64,000 nt of DNA from Boothiomyces macroporosus. Its lineage: Eukaryota; Chytridiomycota; Chytridiomycetes; Rhizophydiales; Terramycetaceae. Every line of letters begins with the position of its first letter. Within the stretch, counting starts at the first letter, position 1. Below the pieces are notes generated by a model that saw nothing but the letters and a program-made list of their open reading frames with translations, was not told the DNA's origin and ran no database searches. Where the stretch lies: positions 33,700-97,699 of the forward strand of contig JADGKB010000053.1 in the NCBI GenBank assembly GCA_027604185.1. Direction: 5' to 3'. The translations under genes and the position numbers were made by a program. Positions 1 through 11,187 of this stretch are shown piece by piece.

Positions 1-732
1 CGACATACCTGATATTAGTAATATAAACTTGTCTGTCAATTTCATGTATTCATCGTTAGTCTGGTTGGCTTGTTTTTTCAAGATTTCAAACTCCTTAACC
101 AGCTTATCATACTTTTCCTGCAATTCTTTTGAATCGTTCTTTTGTTCCTTGTCCAGCAATTTCAAGTATTCCTTGGTGGTTTTAGCTGCTTGCTGCTTCA
201 AAATCTTTTGTCAGTAAAAAGTACTTCAGTTTTTTCCTCATTCTTTGCCAATTCGTTAATCATATTGACAAAGCGGCTTGATTAAGTAGTGCTTACTTTA
301 GGACGAGAGACAGGAAGATTACTGACCCAGTTAAATACATGTTTCGTTGTGCTTGGAACATTTTTGAATGCAAGTACGAGTCGGTACGTGAGTCCATATG
401 CGCATGTTCCTCATGTTGATCATGTTTCTCTTGGGTTTTGAATGAGCGGTTCACGTTATCCACGAATAGGATACAAACCAAGACAAATATAATCCTCAGG
501 CCGTATTTGATTTGAGCGGCGATGGGGCTCTTGATAAAGAATTGCTTGGATTAATTCAAAATTACAATAATCTTTGTTCTGACGGAGTATGGTAATGGCG
601 CTGATTAAGTAAAGGATTACCTGTGGTTAGTGAGGAATTCACCCAACAACAATAGGAATACGAGCATCTAGCTTAGTAATGATCTACCTCTGCAACTAGC
701 ATTGCGAATACACCTTGGTACAGGATGGACAT
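1..732 (-). CDS. BAP31/Yet3-family ER membrane protein, 3' end beyond window
   Basis: ER membrane protein of the BAP31 (yeast Yet1/Yet3) family, a cargo and quality-control factor near the translocon. The spliced product begins MSILYQGVFAMLVAEML, has the family's three N-terminal hydrophobic segments, the ILFVDNVNR motif, the conserved QAQRNMYLTG block and then a charged coiled coil (LKQQAAKTTKEYLKLL). Introns lie at 668-687, 601-642, 545-565, 277-296, 205-224 and 9-28; the last exon runs off the left edge. The ATG is at 732. The 601-642 gap is either one 42-nt intron or two abutting introns of 22 and 20 nt. Family assignment is firm; the missing C-terminus hides any KKXX retrieval signal. 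Confidence 0.88.
601..642 (-). other. Two abutting mini-introns, or one 42-nt intron, in BAP31
   Basis: On the minus strand the segment reads as two complete introns with no exon between: 642-621 (22 nt, GTGAATTC...CTAACCACAG) and 620-601 (20 nt, GTAATCCT...TTAATCAG). Each has its own GT, branch-like TAA/TAAC and AG. Removing both joins LLL to APLPY in frame and matches BAP31; removing only one breaks the reading frame. Confidence 0.7.
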
Positions 733-1039
733 TTTTGAGATCAAAGAGAGATTGCAAAGACCCGAAATAGCAGCCACGTATCTACTTTATATCGCTGGTG
801 ATATTCGCACCAACCACAGTAGTATGTTTACTCTATTCACTCTTTGCCTGATTACTCTTAAGACTCGTAGAGTCTACTGCCTATCAAAGCTGGTAATATG
901 CTGCCATATTATGATTGCCTCTGAATTTCTCACCTGATGCAAGCACTGACTCTCTTGGTTTGTCAAAGTAACTGTGGGTCGACAAACATTCTCGCTGTAA
1001 TCACTACTGGCGCTGGATAAATCTTTAAAAAATTTTCAA
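733..1039. other. Intergenic spacer between BAP31 and uS17m starts
   Basis: A divergent spacer of 307 bp. An ORF on the plus strand at 725-937 overlaps the BAP31 start codon and shows no family resemblance, so I do not call it. No RNA gene or repeat is visible; it presumably holds both promoters. Confidence 0.5.
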
Positions 1040-1401
1040 ATGCCAAATCCCCGTCAGACATTTTTTGGCCATGTAATAGGGACTGCAATGCAGAAAACAA
1101 TCAAAGTCAGAGTAGAGAAAATTAAGATCCATCCTATAGTCCAAAAGGTAATGTTAGGTTAACGCAGCCGGTTCGTTCACATAAAAATTTCTTGGTACAT
1201 GACGAGGAAGAAAAATGTGTTGTTGGCGACTATGTTAAAATCGAATCATGTGAAAAACTTAGCAAACTGAAGCATTTCAAGTTGGGCGAAATTGTTAAAC
1301 CAGCTCAGAGGGCATTCGATTCGGAAGGCAACTTGCATACTCAAGGACACAAGTTCAAGACAATCCCAAAGCACTACAATCTCAATGAATATAAATTTTA
1401 A
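1040..1401 (+). CDS. MRPS17: Mitochondrial small-subunit ribosomal protein uS17m (MRPS17)
   Basis: Component of the mitochondrial ribosomal small subunit, 113 aa. The N-terminus shows the uS17 core: FFGHVIGTAMQKTIKVRVEK, then HPIVQK, the intron, and PVRSHKNFLVHDEEEKCVVGDYVKIESCEKLSKLKHF, which is the beta-barrel with the GD-V-I-C signature. One 20-nt intron at 1148-1167 (GTAATGTTAGGTTAACGCAG) splits it, and its removal closes the frame. The ATG at 1040 sits two codons before the first conserved block, with no evident long presequence, which is usual for this small protein. Its stop lies only 8-20 bp from the stop of the convergent SPRY/IQ gene. Confidence 0.9.
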
Positions 1402-1409
1402 TTTTATAA

Positions 1410-4219
1410 CTACAATCTGCCTATTCCTCCTTTTCTTTCGGATTTTGGACTAGATTAAAATATAGATACCAAACAATTCCACACGGCCGGTACATTTTGA
1501 GTATAAAATGACATTGGTAGAGAGCCTTTTGAACGGCAAGTAAAAAAATTACCTCACCATAACTGAACCGTAGTGAAATATGAGACCTGACCCAGAAGCC
1601 TCTCCAAACAGCCTGGATTTTAGTAGCTGCCATATGACGGGTTTTGACTTTTTGTAGAATGATTCTCTTTCTAGTAAGCTTTCTCCATGCTTTTTGGATA
1701 ACAAATGCAGCACAAATATAGAGCAGATGGTGTCTAATTGAGTGTAAGCATACCTTCCTTTCGAGATAATCCCACCAATCCTGGCCAATTTCTCCCGAAT
1801 GTCGTTTCGCAATAATGAACGTAGTTTATATCCTCTGTATACTCTTTGGATGGTTGTGGCGGCAATCGTACGCTATAGTTAGAATGATGTACTTTTCTGC
1901 TTGATCTTATATCAATCAAACGCGCATAGAGAGGTCTCCACCAACTGATAATAATCGATACTGCCTTTTCCAGAACTAATTTAGATTATTATTACCTTCC
2001 ATCTTTGTTTGATATTTAGATGCCAATGGCGAGTTTTTGAACTGATGCCAATGTCTCCATTTCTGTTGAATAGTCTTGGCCGCAGTGTGCAAAGTGAGGA
2101 TAGTTTGTCTATAAATACAGCCTGAAATTAACTCAAAGGTACGGAGTAAAGCAATCCAAATGTACATTTTTCTCCTCCATGCTTTTTGGATTTTTGCAGC
2201 TGCAAGATTCTTTAATGCCCTCAATGCCCTCAATTTCTTTCTTGCAATGCGTTGAATAGTGCATGCAGCCACATATTGCTCCTTTCTAATTTTCGCGCGC
2301 ATCATTCTTCCTTTGTACCTTCTCCAAGCTCTTTGAATCTTTGTAGCTGCCAAAGATCTTCTATACACAGAGGGAGGGAACTGGGAGAAACTCTTTGCAA
2401 CATCTGGAAGTAAAGAAACTTTGAAATAGTTCTTTTCCAGCGACTAGATTAGAAAAAGATCACTGTGTTGATTTTTTCATCTTCTTCCTGGCTGATCTTG
2501 TCTTTGGAAACTGCATAGCCGCTGCCATCTAAAATAAAAGTCATATCAATATTTTTGGTTGGAATCTGCTTATGTGCAAGTAATAAAGGAGTAGCATTAA
2601 CCGCAAAGGCAAATGGAGACTGCCCAAAATTAACTTGAATCACTGACCGCTCGTGTGCAGCATGTGCTCCAGTGTCCAGTAGTGCAAATTGAGGCAAGAG
2701 CTGTTGCTTTAAAATCAAAAATCTATCGTTATGGCTGTATACCTTTGTCTTTCTTGTTCATGAGCATCAAACGCAATAGCTCCCTTTCCAAAGGCTGGGT
2801 GTAGAATTTGATTTTCCACCACCAGCGAAATATTCCCCTCATATAAATCAGTTAGAATCCCAATAGTTTTGGTGTGGTTTTGCGTGGGTGTTGCACCCAA
2901 AGATGTCGTATATGAAAACCGTGTGTTATTTATCAAGACTTCTCCATTATTATCAAATCCAAAAGTAAACGAAGTGTTTCCTGGATAACCCTTGGATAAT
3001 TTTGATGGTGACCTACCAGCAACTGATAGCCCTAATCTAAAACTAGCAGTACCTGCCCTCCAATTTGCTTTGAAAGGAACGGTAAATTCATAATAAACAC
3101 TCATTTCCGATTCTAGTCGGGTGTTGATTTGCCTGACTAGATCGCTTACAGTCTTGAAATCCAAAACTGCTAAATCTTCATTGGTGGTGCCCAGATTGAA
3201 TCCCAAAGAGCTAATCCTTCTTTTAAGAATTTGACTCCCATAGAGAGGATAGGCCAAGACAGAAGCCTGTAATTGATGAGACGGATAATAAAGATCAATC
3301 AACCTGGCAATAATATGAATGTAAGTATAATCGGTATCCTTTGTTGCTGAATCTTGATTTTGTCCAAGTTGGTTCATCGTTTGAACTACCACATCTCGCA
3401 CTAATGATCTGGCGTACAACTTGACTCCCCAAGGTCCAGATGTGGCAAATACACAATTCCATTCGGGCTCTACATTCTTGTTGGAAATGACTCTAAATTC
3501 GGAGCGATTGCTGGAGATAAATACAACTTTGTTATCTTTTGGAGGTAGCAGGAATATCTGTGTAAAATAGATTGTACCCCGTGGTTGAAATAGCCTTCGA
3601 TATCATCTGTGTCGCAAATTCCAGCTGCAATCGCATCTTTACACAGCCTTGCCCAATTTGACCGTTCAAAGGATTGGATTGCTTCCAAATTGCTATCCGC
3701 AATCAAATCTCCTAGCCTCCCAATTATCCCAGGACTGATTTAGGTTTAGTTTACCCTGATTGGAATAAAGCACGCAGATCCCGTTTGGTTTGTAGTCTCC
3801 GCTTCCAAATAAATTGTGTAAATCCCTCCTTGTGCGTGTTCATCAAGTTATTTAGTTCTTCTATTAATATCAGGTACCTCTCTCATCTGCTAATTTCACG
3901 TATAAGCGCTTCCTCAAATTAGTTTTTCTCTGTGACAGGTTAATTATTGCCATTGAAGCTTCTATTCCCAAAATAGAAAATTCATCTTCTTTCTTTGACT
4001 TTTCAGTCAGACTCCGTAGCTCCAAATAATCCTGCTGTCTCCTGTATCTTAGATCATTTTGTTGCTCATCGATATAGCTTTTCAAATTGTGACATATTTC
4101 CTTAATTTGCTGCAACTCTTTTTGCTGAATTGTCTTTGCTGCTTGCTTACGCTTCTGCATTGTGTTCAGAATGCTGAATTAGAAAGAAAGAACCGTCTCT
4201 TCAATTCAATGTCTGCCAT
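1410..4219 (-). CDS. SPRY-domain protein with C-terminal IQ-motif array
   Basis: About 870 aa in ten or eleven exons. Order seen: a charged N-terminal helix (about residues 1-90), a region with no family I recognise, a SPRY/B30.2-like fold near the middle (FGFDNNGEVLIN, then LLDTGAHAAHERSVIQVNFGQSPFAF), and a C-terminal series of about seven calmodulin-type IQ motifs such as AATKIQRAWRRYKG, AACTIQRIARKK, AATTIQRVYRGYK and AATKIQAVWRGFW. The introns joined are all 20 nt, for example the first one right after the opening MADIELKRR. The stop is at 1410 if a last 20-nt intron near 1454-1473 is spliced, or at 1421 if not; both close the frame. IQ arrays bind calmodulin or centrin-like proteins, so a cytoskeletal or flagellar role is an inference only. 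I know no named fungal gene with this architecture. Confidence 0.72.
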
Positions 4220-4256
4220 GATAGACGCGTAAAAACAAAAAATTACACATTAATTA

Positions 4257-6431
4257 TTATATTTGTTTGGATTCTTCATACATTTTAGCAATCATGCTAC
4301 TTTCAATTTGCTGATTTTGAACAGTTTCTTTAGTGTGTAGCAATTTTAGAATTTCGCATTTGCAGTCGATCCGCTTAAAATGGGTTTGAATAAGCTCTAT
4401 AGTTTTCTGGTTGATTTTTGTATTTTCTAGTTGCACAATTTCATTGGCTTTCTCCATTGCTGCTTCGAGCCCTTGAATAGCTGCCAATGTATTTGCTTGA
4501 ATATCATTCATGTTCTGAGGGTTCTTCAATAGACTCTTTAGGGAGGTTTTAGCAGCTTCTGCTGCAATTCCAGGGTGAACAGCTTTGGTGAAAAGATTAA
4601 CTAGGCTCATTACAGGATTAGGAGCGTTTCCAATTAGTTGATGTAATAATACTTTTGTATTGTCGATATTACTGGTATCATCAAGCGACGTGGGCAGTTC
4701 AATAAACTTTATCATGCATTCCTCTTCCTGTTTGTCAAGCTTTTCACCAATTTCTTTCCACCCCATTCCTTGATCTATATAATCCAGCATTTCCAGTATT
4801 TCTTCATCTTTCCACATTGGCCTATCCTGAGCGGATTTATCCAAATCAAAAGTTTGGAATTTCCGAAAGTCTTTGCTAGACATGACGAGTGGGTATTGTC
4901 CAGTTTCAAAACACACCACACAGGCAGTAAAATTATCCCTATCATTGTAATAGTAATGATTCAAGCAATTACTCGCGCAAGTGCTACAAACAAACTTTTT
5001 AGTTTCGCGAAATGAATCTGTTTCTTTGAATACAAGCTCTGGGTTAAATTCACCGTTTTCTTCTTTCAGTAGGGTATACAAATCTTTATCTGGAAAGTTT
5101 GGCTATTATTAACAACAAGTTACATTTGTATTGATTATCCTTAATTTCTCCAATAACCGTAGTATTGCATCTAAAACAACAATGTCTGTACTTGGAGAAA
5201 TAAATCGCAAATATTCCAAAGTGATTACAGTTTCTGGATTTGATAAATATTTTTCTTGTAAAATTGGTTTGATATGTTGGTAATCTTCGTATGCATGAAA
5301 TCCATATTGAGCGAAATGCTGTGAAATCAATTCATCCTCCTCCATTTGTAATGAACTGCCACCACTAGTGGTATAATTGACATATTCAATATTTGACAAG
5401 TTTCCAATTACACCATCTTTAATTGGTTCAAATTCATGCCTCTTAAATTTTAACGGAAGCTTTCTATCCAAGTTAACAGGATGGGCGATTGGCCACGGAG
5501 TTGGTCCTATTTTCGCACTTTCTTCTATAAACTCTTGAGTTTCATCCAGATCTTCCACTGAATTTGGCCCAGTTTGCAGTGGACTGTCCCTATCAGAGAG
5601 ATTTGTATTGTCATTAGTCTCAATTAGGTATTCTCCATCATCATCACTTTGCATTCCAATTTCTAGCGAATCTTTTAATTCCTCTGCCAATGACTCTTCT
5701 AATTCATAGTCTTCCTCATTCTAAATTAGTAAATATTACCATCCAATCCCCATAACTGGAACTGTCAATCAGCCACTTGGTGGGTAGATACCATATATTT
5801 GAAGAATTTGTCCTCTATTGTTAATTATTATTACCTCTGATATCTGGTAGGTATTTTCAGCGTCCTCTACCCATATATCTTCCATATCAGGTTTGTACCA
5901 GTAGTGCAATTGGGCAAATCCGTCTCTCTTTTGTATAACTCTAAAATAATCTTCCATGTCTGCCACTTCAGCCATCTCCTGCAGCACATGAGTTGTCTCT
6001 AAAGTGTATTTATTTTCAACTTTTCCCCCCAATCGATCAATCATATCCGAATATTCATCCCTCTTTGAAAATGAGATTGAGCTGGAAAGATATATTCTGG
6101 GTATAGTCCACAATCCATTCGTCTGTAATTTTTCCAAACATACTGAAATGAAAGACAGACACTCTGTAATTTTAGACCCGTTTTTCCACAGCCATTCCCC
6201 AGTGAAATCTCTGAATTGAGTTGCTGCTGTTTGTAATATCAAGTGCACAGGTCCATCTTTTTTCAAATCCCAAAATAATCGACTGGGGATTTTTGAAGAA
6301 TGATCTTTCTGAAATCCCAAGAGATTTAAAACAAAGCTCTGCAAATAGCTGCTCCTTATTTCCGGTTTGATCATCTGCTGCAGCTTCACAAACTCTGTCG
6401 TTGAATTTTTCAAGTAAGCTTCAAGATTCAT
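4257..6431 (-). CDS. SWI3/RSC8/SMARCC-type chromatin-remodelling subunit
   Basis: Scaffold subunit of SWI/SNF-type remodellers, 704 aa, nuclear. The first 260 residues match the SMARCC N-terminal module (FDLKKDGPVHLIL-like block, KRDGFAQLHYWYKPD, then KWLIDSSSYGDWMNEEDYEL). A SWIRM-like helical region follows (about 370-460), a ZZ-like cysteine cluster (CSTCASNC...CVVC, about 480-520), a SANT domain (MWKDEEILEMLDYIDQGMGWKEIGEKL) and a C-terminal helical region with a coiled coil. Introns: 5815-5834, 5721-5739 and 5103-5123; removing all three gives 705 codons exactly. The SANT sequence and the NEEDYE junction, which spans an intron, make the call secure. It is transcribed in the same direction as the SPRY/IQ gene, 37 bp upstream of that gene's start codon. 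Confidence 0.9.
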
Positions 6432-6937
6432 GAATAATTTTTGGAAAGAAATTATTTTAGGGATTTTATGAAATCATTTTGAAGACCAGTTTAATGAGAT
6501 TATTTTAGAGACTTGTAATACTGTTTTAGAGACTTTTAATACTACTTTAGGGACTTGTAATGAGATTATGATATTACAATAAAAACACAAGCAGTTAAAT
6601 ATAAAGCCAATTTACTTTCTAATATTGAGATTAAACAGTCCGATTAATAACCAGTTGAAAATGGTGTCTGACTCAAAATGTCTTATTTCAATTAATCATC
6701 CTGTCCACTCTGTCAAAAATGATTTAAAAATTGTTTATTGAATATACTTTTCTCTGATATCTTTCCATTGGCGCTACGATTAGTTTCCTCCTTACTCCTT
6801 TGTTCAAATAATCAAATCCTTGTTGAAAGACGTTATCGACAACGATTTCCAATACGAATGCGGAAGCGAAAATTGAAGCTACGTATCTGGAATTTCTCTT
6901 GAAAAAGACTGGATTAATTACTCCTTACTGTTGTAGA
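6432..6937. other. Intergenic spacer, SWI3-like to EF-hand-like gene
   Basis: An AT-rich divergent spacer. It holds a 21-bp tandem repeat at 6503-6565. The stretch 6845-6937 is open in the frame of the downstream gene and looks partly coding, so an unresolved 5' exon may be here. Confidence 0.5.
6503..6565. repeat. Three tandem copies of a 21-bp unit
   Basis: Copies 6503-6523, 6524-6544 and 6545-6565 share TTTAGRGACTTKTAATRM with one or a few changes each. The period is exactly 21 bp. It lies between divergent genes, 70-130 bp upstream of the SWI3-like start codon. It could be an upstream regulatory array or a neutral microsatellite. Confidence 0.75.
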
Positions 6938-7653
6938 ATGTCTTTTGTAATGCCATTTGATGAAGAAAAAATTCTGGTGGCTTTTTTTCACGTCAAAATG
7001 GAGGTAGATGAATGTATAGTAGATTATCTACAGACTTGCTTGGACTTGAAACCAGATAACCCTATTCAGTTCGCGTCGGAGTTGTAGTCATATTTAACCA
7101 TAGTTTTTTACATTACGCTCATTCTTCTCAGATTGTTTTCAAAGCAATAAACTATTTACAAAAAAAGGATGACTGGTTAGATAGTCTGGGAAGGGCTTTT
7201 GAAATACTATGCGATGGAGAGGAAGGAATATCGCAAAAACAATGTAAAAGCTTTTTCGAGTATTATTCCACGTACTTTTTGCTAACGCAAGTCGAACAGA
7301 TTCAATTGGGGCGGCATTAAATACTCTTACGGAAAAATATATTGACCATGGGGAACTGGTTACATTTCCAGAATTTGAAACGTTAGTATTATACCACACG
7401 CACTTTTCAAGTAAATAGATTCTAACTAGATATCCTGGATCAATTAAACAAGGCTTTTGTTGGCCACCAACTCGTTACGATGCAGTGTATTGATGTTTGT
7501 TTTGACGCGTTGGATTTAAGAAATGAAACAAAGTTGACCAGAGGGATCTATAATGAACTGACTGATGCTTTTGCAAATACAAGATCATTGAATTTTATGG
7601 AAATTATTCAAAAAATAGAAAAAGTTATTTTAAAGATAGGCAGCAACTTTTAG
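6938..7653 (+). CDS. EF-hand-like protein of unknown function
   Basis: 217 aa when translated from ATG 6938 after removing introns at 7081-7103, 7272-7291 and 7411-7429; the frame closes. Two segments look like EF-hand helix-loop-helix units (around FEILCDGEEGISQKQCKSFF and YIDHGELVTFPEFETLV), but the calcium loops are degenerate. The rest is helical. The true start may be upstream, since the same frame stays open and protein-like to about 6845 without an ATG. I do not recognise an orthologue. Its stop is 40 bp from the stop of the convergent myosin gene. Confidence 0.6.
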
Positions 7654-7693
7654 GTTTATTCAAATCTCATTGGTTTTCTTGGACATACTAGAA

Positions 7694-10600
7694 TTAATAA
7701 ACTATTACGTTGGAAGGGAACAAACCAGTTTTGCCATTAAATGTACCAGTCCACCAACCAGGATCATCTCTTCCTGTAATGACGATAACATCTCCCACTT
7801 TGAATGACAATTCATCGGCCTCTGCTGCTTCATAGTTCTATATCAGTTAAAATTACATATAGTGCAGTACATCTTGGGACTTTCTTTGCAGGAGGAGGTG
7901 GTGGTTTCTTCTTTGCTGCAGCAGCACTTGCCAATGAATTTTGACTACTTGCTAAAGGTTGACTTCCCCCTAACGGTTGACTACCGCCCAATGGTTGGCT
8001 TCCACCTAAAGGCTGGTTAGCCAAATTATTTCGAGAGTTGTTGACCGAGTTTGCTTGCAAGTTTGGAATTTTGGGTTGATTACTTTGAGTATTTTGGCTA
8101 ATATTTAGATTTTGAATTTTTGGGGCTTGGTACGAGGTAGTGGTCTTTGCTTTAGTGAACAGTGATTTTTGATTTGGTCGGGAGTCTTTTGGCAATCCGG
8201 TTGGTACTCTGATTTCTGTAGTTTTACCATTATTCTTGAATGTTGGGAACTTTACACTTTGATCGGAAATGAATTTCAGTTCACAAGTGCCACCACGTTG
8301 CCATGTAGTCTTTTTAACCGTATAAGCAATTGTGTCTGTAAAGGAAATATTCAATTGTTTTCCAGTGGTCAGTGTATAGTTTTCTTTCAGAACAGTAATC
8401 AATTCAGTCTTTAGGACATTCTCGAAAACATTGTCAAAATCATCATTAATGTGAATGACAACATAATCATCACATTTTGTACTGACAGAGACACCAGACA
8501 CAGAGGAGTAGGGGAGTTTACGCTTTACCGCTTTCACATACTTGCCTTTGTTTGGGCCTTTGTCGACCTTTTCAGCTCCAATAATGAACAAATGCTTGTC
8601 AGTAAGAATGATTTCTCTCTGGCTAGGTTTAAAACTACGGTCATATTTAGTGATTGCATCGGAAAATAGCGTCTTTTCATGTTTGTTGTCTAGTTAAATA
8701 AAACATACCAATTAATGCCTTCAAGATTGGGTTATCCAATACATTCAAGTAATCACCCAAAAATTCTCTGTTAATAGAGAAACGCTTTCTTTCCTTATTG
8801 TTGACCATAACATCTGCAGCCTTTTTGCGCATTTCCAAAAAGTATTTTCTAGATTTCCATCTTCTATAAGCACGTTGGATAGTTTTGGCATAAGTGTGGT
8901 ACTTACGGTCTCTGGATTCTTCAAGCAAAAAGAGGGATTCCGGAGATTTGATAAAGACTTTTTGGCTACCGAGTTGCCATTCTTTAGCATCAATACTGAC
9001 GCTTTGCATAATAAGCCCAACCCCATCTTGAAGTCTGCCATTGAAATTTGGAAAAGTTTCTTTTGTAAGGATTGCGAACCGCTTTAAAAACTTTTCAAAT
9101 GTATTTCTGTAGCAGAACCCAGCACGACTAAATTAATGGTTATTACCGAACTTTGATATTTTCCTTCAAGTTCAGGTAGCGAACTTGATGCTCGACACGC
9201 TTTTCATCCCAATCTTTAGGACGTTTTGTTTCGTTTGGCTTAATACATCTCACGTAACTCGGGGTACACTTCATCAAAGTAGTTACTAGTTCATTTGACT
9301 GATTTCTAATTTTAAATGATACGGTGGTAGGACGTTTCTTGTCGCTTTCATCAATAACATCTGGGAATAACGCCAAAAGGAATCGGCTACATTAAAAAAA
9401 GTTACTCGGACGTTGACTGAACCAGTTGAATCAAATCCTTGAACAGCGTGTCTTTGTTGGCTTCGGTGAACCCATCGGCATCATATGTTACAGAGCCAGC
9501 ATAGTGTTGAATCAAGAATTGTTGCTGCATTCCTTTGAAATGCTTATGACTACCAACTGCACCTTGCAGCTTTTGCAAGAAGGTATTGTCAGCACCTTCT
9601 GTTACGGCATGCATGGTAGAGCACACATCATCAAGAATAGCCATAACACCAGGAGGACGCTAATATTATCACCAAGTTTACTTTAGATTCAATCAAATCC
9701 ACTACAATTTGATTGTTGAAATATTCGATAGGTGTCCAAGCAATTCCTTCTCGTTTGTATTCTTCTTGCTCACTCTTCAAAGTCAATTCAATAAAAATTT
9801 GCTGCAGTTTTTCGTTTACATAGTTGATACAGAATTGTTCAAATCCATTTTTGTGGAAAATCTAAATTAACAAAAGCATACTTCGAAGCCGAAAATATCC
9901 AGTACACCCAAGCAAAGAATTTGAGATTCTCTAAGTGTTTTTGCCAAGTTTGACATGGCACTATTGACGGCTTGAACAATCCAGTCAAACAGCCTTGTAT
10001 ACAATGCTTTTGCTAACGCGTCTCTTGTTCCCTTTGCTTGTTCTACATTCAAAGGGACATTATAAGAAGATCCTCTCTTTCCAAATCCAGTGCTAATAAA
10101 TCTGGATAGCAACTTTTGTTTCAAATCCTCTTCTTTGATTCCAAGGAGGTATGCTGGGAACGCCAATGCTTGTTCATCTCTCAAAATTGCTTTAACTCCA
10201 TCTTCTCCTTCAATAAAATCAATATTCCCCAAATGCAATATTCCACAAACTATACGAAAGATTGCCTGTTTTTCTGCTGGGGTAATTTGACAAATATCCA
10301 TTGCTCTTGACATGTCCCTGTATTCTTCCGCATCGTTGATACCATCAGCGTTATATTCACCAGAACAGGCTAAATAATTGAAATATGAAGGTTCTGTTAG
10401 GCCCAACTGTTCCTTCATCTCGGCATCTGCACCTCGACACAAGTAGTAAAAAACGTGAAAGTTTCTCTCTCCTTTTCCAGGGCCAACAACTCTACTCTAC
10501 CATTAACCTCTAGATACCTTTTCCAACAAGAAATTTGAAATCTTTCCACCCATTGGTGAGCCGCTTTTGCTAAAGTTGATTTCAAAATATTTCCCAAATC

Positions 10601-11161
10601 TTGATGAATTGTTATTTCGTAAAGTTTTCGCATTACCAAATCCTTCCAACAGAGGATTTGATTCTAGGATAATGTTTTTCACTGCTTCTACAACATTCGC
10701 AGTTGCAGCACCTCCCTTGGAACTGACATCAGAGATATAGTTCATAATCAACTTTGCGGACTCAGTTTTACCTTTCATAAGCAATACTTACCAGCACCAG
10801 ATTCACCGCTGATAATGACACACTGATTTTCTTCATCCACAATCATATTGTTGAACATCCTGTCTGCAACAGCGTAGATGTGAGGAGGATGCTCATACGC
10901 AGCACTTCCGTGATACATCTCGATTTCCTTTTCTGTAAAGTAAGGAAGCTTCTTGTACGGGTTGACGGCGACCAACGTTGGGCCTGGATAAGCGTAAATT
11001 ACCGATATAAGTAAACATTAAATCGGCGTTAATGCGCTTCTTCAAGTTGTCTGTGATTTGATCTTCGGTGACTTTCGATAACAGCACCATATCTTCTATT
11101 CCCTATGGTCAAAGGAATTTACATTTTGTGCTTGGTTTTTGGATTGCCATGCAAACGACAT
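7694..11161 (-). CDS. Class I myosin (Myo3/Myo5/MyoA type)
   Basis: Actin-based motor of endocytic actin patches, 1,089 aa in 11 exons. The motor domain has the P-loop GESGAGKTES (split by an intron), DIFGFEIF in relay position, the TEDS-site serine in the loop [12 protein letters not shown], and [12 protein letters not shown]. One clear IQ motif follows ([18 protein letters not shown]), then a TH1 lipid-binding domain, a Pro/Ala-rich TH2 region with four QPLGGS-like repeats and a PPPPP run, and a C-terminal SH3 ([15 protein letters not shown]...GWWTG...FPSNVIVY). It stops right after the SH3, so the Arp2/3-activating acidic tail of yeast Myo3/5 is absent. Introns are 19-22 nt and the codon total closes exactly. 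The ATG at 11161 is 26 bp from the divergent CDC43 ATG. A UCS chaperone gene for myosin lies at 46-48.5 kb. Confidence 0.95.
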
Positions 11162-11187
11162 CTCTTTGCAACTTTTTGTCAAACCAA

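Noticed and set aside
725..937. 70-aa ORF on the plus strand
   Set aside because: It overlaps the start codon of BAP31 on the other strand, resembles nothing I know, and the BAP31 exon structure explains the DNA.
7694..11161. Many short ORFs in shifted frames, suggesting a myosin pseudogene
   Set aside because: Every frame change coincides with a 19-22-nt GT-AG segment, and the spliced gene is an exact 1,090 codons with all motifs intact. The same holds for most other apparently broken genes in this window.
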